Of a stretch of 64,000 bases of DNA, positions 59,499 through 64,000 are shown one piece after another (positions within the stretch are counted from its first letter, which is position 1; every line of letters begins with the position of its first letter). Both the position numbers and the translations under genes were made by a program. This DNA is from Maritalea sp051251695 (GTDB taxonomy: Bacteria; Pseudomonadota; Alphaproteobacteria; Rhizobiales; Devosiaceae): contig NZ_JBPOEU010000015.1 of NCBI RefSeq assembly GCF_051251695.1, forward strand, positions 1 to 64,000, written 5' to 3'. The notes under the pieces are model-generated. The model was not told the origin of the DNA and ran no database searches. It saw only the letters and a list, made by a program, of their open reading frames with translations.

Positions 59499-60947
59499 TC
59501 AGTTTGCCGCTTGCGAAACCTCTTCCTGAGGCTGACCTGTGGGTAGCTGTAAGCCAAAGATTGCAAACAAAGCGCCTATAGGGAAAACCGCGAAGGCAAG
59601 TAGCATCAAACCGCCGGAGCGTGTTGCTGCTTCGACGGCAAATACGCTGTCGTTCGTTGCGCCCTCGAACAGACCAAACGTGAGTGCGCAGAACCCGGCT
59701 AGGGTTGCGCCAACAACTGCGCCGGTGAATTGAACAGGTGCAATGGCGCCGGAGGCGATTGATTTATGTTCTTTTGGTGCTTGGGTGATGATGATTTGGC
59801 GAATGAGGGGGCTTGATGACCCGAACCCCGCGCCAATAAAGATCATGCCAATGGCAACCAGTGCATATTGACCAAAATAAATGCCAGCGGCAGAAATTAG
59901 GTATCCAGCCAAGATGGATGTGCCGCCTAAACGGATGGAGACAAGCTGGCGTTGATGGTCTTCAATCTTATTGGCCATCCAAGCGAACGCGGTCCAAGCA
60001 AAGGCAATCAGCGCGACAGTGTAGCCTGCGGCAAGTGGAGATAGGCTCCAAATGGACTGCAAAAGCGCGACCATGTAAATGTTGGTGGCACTTGCACCGA
60101 CGGCAAAAAGTCCAAGTCCGGTGAACGCGCGGCCCATATTCGTTTTGGCAGAAAATAGGTTAGGGGGCATGAAGCGATCTTCGGCCTTTTGGTCAAATGC
60201 CGCAAAGGCGACGAGCAATGTGGCAGACGTTGAAATGATGACAATCAACCAGACCGTGTTTTGAATTTGCCCAGCAAACCCAGCAATCAACAATGCACTC
60301 ATTAAGAGCAGCAATCGTCTAATGGGAAATGATTTGCTTTGGGCAACAATGGCGCTTTTGGGCAAGTAGAAAACAGCCAGCAAGATCAACACAGCAACGA
60401 GAGGTAGATTGAACAAAAATGCGGCGCGCCAAGAAACGAACTGGGTCAACGTGCCTGCAAGGGCGGGAGTTGCGGCGGCGGCCACAGACCAAAGGGTTGA
60501 GCTGAGCGCTAACATTCTGGGCAATAGTTTCGCGGGTAAATGGTCTGCCAGCACGACATAAACCAAGGAAATGAGCATGCCTTCGGCCAAGCCCTGAATG
60601 CCTCGCGCCAGGATCACCATCGCAAGGCTGTCGGCAACGCCGCCAAGCAGAGAACCCGAAGCGAGCAAAATGCTGGCGGTTATGAATATGGGACGTGCGC
60701 CAAACCGCAATTTGAAATTACCGGCAACAACACCTGCGCAGATCGAGCCAATTTGAAACAGTGCGAAGAGCCAAAACATATATTCGCGGCCACCCAAATC
60801 GAGCACGATTGAAGGCGCGATCACAGCGGTGACATATCCGTTCACTGCATGGGAGGTCACCACCAAAATGTTCATCAGCGTAAGCGGGAGAAACTGCTTG
60901 GAAAAGATCCCTAAATTTTGTTCGCTGTTTGTGGCAGTGGTTTGCAT
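59499..60947 (-). CDS. MFS transporter, second of a paralogous pair
   Basis: A 482-aa, 14-segment major facilitator (drug exporter type). It is clearly paralogous to its upstream neighbour: both have a '(G)ANL/VNGYV..V.AP.IV.DIGG(R/K)E.M(F/Y)W' start, RGIQG(L/F)AEGMLISL(V/A)Y(V/I) and PLA AGYxAxxxA..W segments. It starts 25 bp after the neighbour's stop, either at ATG 60947 (GAG upstream) or GTG 60953. Probably co-transcribed and controlled by the divergent cysteine-rich regulator. Tandem copies may differ in substrate. Confidence 0.88.
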   Translation of the reverse strand: MQTTATNSEQNLGIFSKQFLPLTLMNILVVTSHAVNGYVTAVIAPSIVLDLGGREYMFWLFALFQIGSICAGVVAGNFKLRFGARPIFITASILLASGSLLGGVADSLAMVILARGIQGLAEGMLISLVYVVLADHLPAKLLPRMLALSSTLWSVAAAATPALAGTLTQFVSWRAAFLFNLPLVAVLILLAVFYLPKSAIVAQSKSFPIRRLLLLMSALLIAGFAGQIQNTVWLIVIISTSATLLVAFAAFDQKAEDRFMPPNLFSAKTNMGRAFTGLGLFAVGASATNIYMVALLQSIWSLSPLAAGYTVALIAFAWTAFAWMANKIEDHQRQLVSIRLGGTSILAGYLISAAGIYFGQYALVAIGMIFIGAGFGSSSPLIRQIIITQAPKEHKSIASGAIAPVQFTGAVVGATLAGFCALTFGLFEGATNDSVFAVEAATRSGGLMLLAFAVFPIGALFAIFGLQLPTGQPQEEVSQAAN

Positions 60948-60972
60948 TTTCACTCAAATATGGATGGCGGGA

Positions 60973-62436
60973 CTATGAAGATGTGGTGTTGGCAAATTCG
61001 GAAACTGGCTCAACTTGAGAATCGTTGAGGGGCAATAGGAATGTCATCACCATAGCAGGCAGGGCCAAAACGAAGAAGATCAAATACATTTGCGGCGCGA
61101 CGCTGATGGCGACATCTGCATCTAAAATGCCAAAGGTTGGGGTGCCGCCAAATAGGCCAAGTGACAACGCTAATATGCTTGCAAAAGCTGCACCTATGGC
61201 GCTTGCAGCGCTATCAATTGGTGGCAACATAGACGATGTCCTGTCTTTTTCCGGTTGTGCGGCAGCCTGCATGATTTTTTTATCTAGGAATATGGTGGAG
61301 GTGCCAAGTCCGGTGCCCATCATGGCAAAACCAAGCCCCGTGATGATCAAATTAGCCTGAGCCCAACCCAAGGCTGTGAGCAGGAAGCTGAACGTTATGA
61401 GGCTAACGCCAAGGCGGATTAGGTTGAGCTGGTTCTTTAATTTTGTGACACCTGAAAGGCTCCAAGAAGCAATGGACCATGTTGCAGCAAGGATTGAAGC
61501 GATATAGCCAGCACTCATGGGGCTGAGTTGCCAAATACTTTGCAGCAGCGCGACGGCGTAAACCACATGTCCACCTGCAGCGAGGCTGATCGAAATGTTA
61601 ATCCAAAACCCTAGCCCGATGGAATTCTTTGCGGTGAAAATGAACTTTGGCAGCATCCGGTTCGTCGCTTTTTGATCCCGCCGAATGGCAAGAGTTAGAA
61701 GGGCTGCAGCCATTGCCAAAACAGAGCCGATTTGAAGTGGATCATTTAGTTGGCCGGTTAGACAAAGGGCTGTAATTGCGGTGACAAATAAAGCCATGCG
61801 CGCAAGGGGCACGCGGTCGGTTTGAGTGTTAGAAATTTGCTGTTTTACGGCGAGGCGTGATTGAACAACTAAGACCAGCGCGATCACCAAGTTGATGAGA
61901 AAGGCCGAGCGCCAGCCAAAAGCTTCCTCAAGAAGACCCGCCGCTAAGGGCCCTATTGCGGCAGCTACTGCCCAAACGATGGCCAACACGCCGATCATGC
62001 GGGCCATGAGGTTGTTTTTGTAGCTTTCACTCAGAATGATATAGGCAAGGGAAATCAACATGCCTTCTGCGAAGCCCTGTATGCCGCGACCGATAACCAA
62101 ATAGCCGAAATGGGTTGCAAAACCCGCGAAGCACGATCCAATGACAAGCAGCCCAGCAGCGAGATAAATCGTATGTCTGCCACCCAGTTTCGCCTTTATT
62201 TGGGCCGACCCCATGCCGCCCACAATGGCGGCAATTTGGAACAGCGCCAACGCCCAATACATCAACTCTTTGCCGCCAATATCCGCAACAATTGTTGGCA
62301 AAACAGTGCGGGTGACAAAGAGATTTGTGGCGTGTGATCCCACCGACAATATCAACGTTAGGGTGAGCAATGCCCGGCCTTCGGTGAACAGGTCTATAAA
62401 TCGAACATGGGCATCGGCGCGCTGATTTGAGTTCAT
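60973..62436 (-). CDS. MFS transporter, first of a paralogous pair
   Basis: A 487-aa, 14-segment exporter, paralogous to the next gene. Motif C-like AAAIGPLAAGLLEE and the RGIQGFAEGMLISLAYIIL segment fit drug:H+ antiporters. Its ATG overlaps the TGA of a 60-codon upstream ORF (ATGA), and its own ribosome site is weak (AAAGA), suggesting translational coupling. The predicted promoter TTGACT-N17-TATCAA lies at 62685-62657 next to that of the divergent regulator. Confidence 0.88.
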   Translation of the reverse strand: MNSNQRADAHVRFIDLFTEGRALLTLTLILSVGSHATNLFVTRTVLPTIVADIGGKELMYWALALFQIAAIVGGMGSAQIKAKLGGRHTIYLAAGLLVIGSCFAGFATHFGYLVIGRGIQGFAEGMLISLAYIILSESYKNNLMARMIGVLAIVWAVAAAIGPLAAGLLEEAFGWRSAFLINLVIALVLVVQSRLAVKQQISNTQTDRVPLARMALFVTAITALCLTGQLNDPLQIGSVLAMAAALLTLAIRRDQKATNRMLPKFIFTAKNSIGLGFWINISISLAAGGHVVYAVALLQSIWQLSPMSAGYIASILAATWSIASWSLSGVTKLKNQLNLIRLGVSLITFSFLLTALGWAQANLIITGLGFAMMGTGLGTSTIFLDKKIMQAAAQPEKDRTSSMLPPIDSAASAIGAAFASILALSLGLFGGTPTFGILDADVAISVAPQMYLIFFVLALPAMVMTFLLPLNDSQVEPVSEFANTTSS

Positions 62437-62615
62437 TTTGCTATCTTTGCATAGAATTCAAAATTTGAGTTGAGTTGGTTGCAACTTTCGCAATGGGGTG
62501 TGCCCTGTTTGGTGAGGGGAGCAGAATTTCCACCAAACAGGGCATAGCGATGCACAGATGGCCGAACAAAGGGAAAAGCACTAGGGAGAGTGTATTGCGA
62601 TTTGTTGGTCCACAT
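62433..62615 (-). CDS. Candidate upstream ORF (leader peptide) of the MFS pair
   Basis: A 60-codon frame that starts with ATG 62615, has GAGG seven bases before it, begins about 35 bases after the predicted transcription start and ends in an ATGA overlap with the MFS start codon. The peptide contains a Cys-x-x-Cys (HCESC) and no known domain. A 14-bp hairpin (TGCCCTGTTTGGTG/CACCAAACAGGGCA) lies inside it. It could be a coupled leader peptide or a chance frame; codon use is not decisive. Confidence 0.35.
   Translation of the reverse strand: MWTNKSQYTLPSAFPFVRPSVHRYALFGGNSAPLTKQGTPHCESCNQLNSNFEFYAKIAK
62501..62544 (-). promoter_or_regulatory. 14-bp hairpin in the leader of the MFS transcript
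   Basis: Perfect arms TGCCCTGTTTGGTG and CACCAAACAGGGCA around a 16-base loop that on the transcript holds CTGCTCCCCT. It lies 65-108 bases before the MFS start codon, inside the upstream ORF. It has no T-run, so an RNA-structure switch or operator is more likely than a terminator. Confidence 0.55.
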
Positions 62616-62635
62616 TTTCTTGCCTCACTAATTAA

Positions 62636-62702
62636 ATAAGAAATATCTTATCTAATTTGATAGTGCGCATTATTTGACAAGTCAAACCTTTTTTTATTAT
62701 GT
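62636..62702. promoter_or_regulatory. Divergent promoters sharing a palindrome; candidate operators
   Basis: TTTGAC-AA-GTCAAA (62673-62686) contains both -35 elements: TTGACA for the + strand (17 bp to TTATGT) and TTGACT for the minus strand (17 bp to TATCAA at 62662-62657). A second dyad ATAAGA-AATA-TCTTAT (62636-62651) covers the predicted minus-strand start. A regulator binding here could control both the MFS pair and its own gene. Confidence 0.6.
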
Positions 62703-62728
62703 TGCGCTAACAATTAGGGATCTGTTGG

Positions 62729-63367
62729 ATGAAATTATCTGACGAAAAAACCATTGAGCGCCTGTTGTTCCTCATTAAAACACGGGGACCGCAAACGGCC
62801 GTCGCTTTAGGTGAGTTGGTGGGCACAACTTCTGTTGCGGTTCGGCAGCATATGGAAAAGCTCGCGCAAAAGGGGCTAGTGTCCAGTCAGGACCGGCGCG
62901 AAAGTGTTGGGCGGCCTAAGAAATACTGGCAGCTTACTGAAAAGGGTGATCAACGTTTTCCTGATCGGCATGCTGATTTGACGTTGGAAATGATCAGTTC
63001 AGTCGTTGAGACATTTGGCGAAGAGGGGCTGGACAAGCTGATTGCAAAGCGCGAGCAAAGGTCTTTAGACACATATAGCGCGCGTCTTTCATCTGCCTCA
63101 AATCTGAAAGCCAAAGTGGTGGCACTAGCAAAAATTCGTGAAGCCGAAGGCTATATGGCTGAGGTGGAACATACTGATGATGGGTTTTTGCTGCATGAAA
63201 ATCATTGCCCCATATGCGTTGCCGCGACCTCTTGCCAAGGCTTTTGCAGGTCAGAACTGAACCTTTTTCGAACGGTGCTGGGGGAGGACGCAGAAGTGCA
63301 ACGTGAGAGCCATATTGTCTCTGGTGCCCGTCGTTGTACATATCGAATTTCGCAAAAGTCCGCATAG
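62729..63367 (+). CDS. Cysteine-rich HTH regulator (SufR-like/DeoR-type winged helix)
   Basis: A 212-aa regulator. N-terminal winged helix (TIERLLFLIKTRGPQTAVALGELVGTTSVAVRQHMEKL, then GRPKKYWQLTEKG) as in SufR and related iron-sulfur repressors. The C-terminal part has Cys160, 163, 169, 173 and 203 (HCPICVAATSCQGFC ... RRCTY). The C-x12-C pair (160/173) fits SufR, but a cysteine near 187 expected there is absent, while two extra are present. It may bind an Fe-S cluster or zinc. It diverges from two MFS exporters, its probable targets. Confidence 0.82.
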   Translation: MKLSDEKTIERLLFLIKTRGPQTAVALGELVGTTSVAVRQHMEKLAQKGLVSSQDRRESVGRPKKYWQLTEKGDQRFPDRHADLTLEMISSVVETFGEEGLDKLIAKREQRSLDTYSARLSSASNLKAKVVALAKIREAEGYMAEVEHTDDGFLLHENHCPICVAATSCQGFCRSELNLFRTVLGEDAEVQRESHIVSGARRCTYRISQKSA

Positions 63368-63429
63368 CGCGTTTATCTAATTTAATTTATCAGCTATGTT
63401 TGTGCATTGATATTTTGGGGATGGTGTAG

Positions 63430-64000
63430 ATGACTTTTGAGTATTTTATGACCTGTATGGTGGTCATCTTGATCCCTGGCACGGGTATGGTTTATGCGGT
63501 GGCTATGGCAATCGCTCAAGGGTGGCGCACTGGCATTGTCGCCGCGTTCGCTAGTACTCTGGGAATTGTTCCACACATGATTGCCGCTATTACTGGTTTA
63601 GCGGTTTTGATGCACACCAGTGCGCTCGCTTTTCAGATCGTGAAATATGTCGGTGTCGCATATCTGCTTTATTTGGCGTGGCAAACGCTTCGCTCCAGTG
63701 GACCGATTAAGTTGGATGACAGCCCGAAAGAAAACGTGCCCCTTAAAAAGGTGATCGTGAGCGGCATCGCCATCAACTCGCTTAACCCTAAGCTTTCTAT
63801 ATTTTTCTTGGCGTTTTTACCCCAATTCGTCAGCGTGAATTCCACCAACAATACATTGGAAATGCTGGTGTTGGGCGCAGTATTTATGGCGCTTACGTTC
63901 TTGGTATTTGCTCTGTTTGCAGCTTTTGCATTTTCAATTCGCAAAGTACTCACCGGATCGCCACGTTTTATGCGCTGGTTCCGCAGAACGGTGGCCATGA
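63430..64000 (+). CDS. LysE/RhtB-family exporter (incomplete at window edge)
   Basis: The frame starts at ATG 63430 (MTFEYFMTCMVVILIPGTGMVYA) and is still open at the right edge after 190 codons, near the expected family length of about 205-210. The GTGMVYA segment, basic GWRTGI, and KYVGVAYLLYLAWQTLR followed by NPKLSIFFLAFLPQF are LysE/RhtB hallmarks. The product should export amino acids or related metabolites. It follows the cysteine-rich regulator by 62 bp on the same strand. Confidence 0.92.
   Translation, partial: MTFEYFMTCMVVILIPGTGMVYAVAMAIAQGWRTGIVAAFASTLGIVPHMIAAITGLAVLMHTSALAFQIVKYVGVAYLLYLAWQTLRSSGPIKLDDSPKENVPLKKVIVSGIAINSLNPKLSIFFLAFLPQFVSVNSTNNTLEMLVLGAVFMALTFLVFALFAAFAFSIRKVLTGSPRFMRWFRRTVAM

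Overview
The window looks like chromosomal core DNA of an alphaproteobacterium, most likely a moderately low-GC member of the Hyphomicrobiales (Rhizobiales). The reasons are the gene order uvrC-pgsA-moaD...moaE, a thioredoxin reductase gene joined to an LsrB/VtlR-type LysR gene, dnaG followed by rpoD, a GatB/YqeY gene divergent from carA, an alphaproteobacterial LexA box (GTTC-N7-GTTC) before uvrB, and small RNAs with CCUCCUCCC loops. I cannot name the genus. No rRNA, tRNA, insertion sequence, prophage or CRISPR array is visible.

Layout. 0.3-12.6 kb: MASE1-PAS-GGDEF diguanylate cyclase, MarR regulator, ilvE, then a minus-strand run SDR-uvrC-pgsA-moaD-DUF1801-moaE with overlapping or closely spaced genes, a Ca2+/cation antiporter and envelope or transport genes. 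12.7-22 kb: a DMT exporter, a gene-free stretch with an FNR-type box and a terminator, uvrB, an MFS exporter, periplasmic proteins, thioesterase-tdk, and a structured gene-free stretch that may encode a small RNA. 22-31.4 kb: DUF2461, DUF2147, DMT, two PLP enzymes, a Spy-like chaperone, nucleoside hydrolase-ribokinase and the molybdoenzyme msrP. 31.4-33.4 kb: VOC/HxlR pair and a cluster of three small RNAs. 33.4-42.3 kb: lsrB-like-trxB, greA, csp, nsrR-like/truncated haemoglobin, rpiB, carB and a DMT exporter. 42.4-56.3 kb: GST, GNAT, a lactonase-like hydrolase, cpdB, a YpfJ-type peptidase, carA, yqeY, a secreted protein, dnaG, rpoD. 56.8-64 kb: HxlR/membrane pair, HlyU-like, MATE, two paralogous MFS exporters divergent from a cysteine-rich HTH regulator, and the start of a LysE exporter.

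The strongest non-coding signal is at 32.43-33.14 kb. Three minus-strand small RNAs lie in tandem, each with its own promoter and intrinsic terminator, and each presenting CCUCC-type anti-Shine-Dalgarno sequence in loops or a linker. Each promoter carries a 15-bp dyad of the form ATGC(G/A)-N5-(C/T)GCAT centred near -65, where LysR-type regulators usually bind. A LysR gene co-oriented with them lies just upstream, in an overlapping pair with trxB. This suggests a redox- or stress-responsive LysR regulator driving translation-repressing RNAs. The RNA family resembles the known alpha-r14/'cuckoo' (CcsR) RNAs; the LysR link and the third, diverged copy are the parts worth testing.

Other regulatory logic readable from the DNA: an NsrR-type dyad between an Rrf2 regulator and a truncated haemoglobin; an FNR-type box correctly placed before a short terminated transcript; back-to-back -35 elements inside one palindrome between the MFS pair and its regulator, with an upstream ORF that overlaps the first MFS start codon; and a 72-bp three-way-junction element after the spy-like gene.
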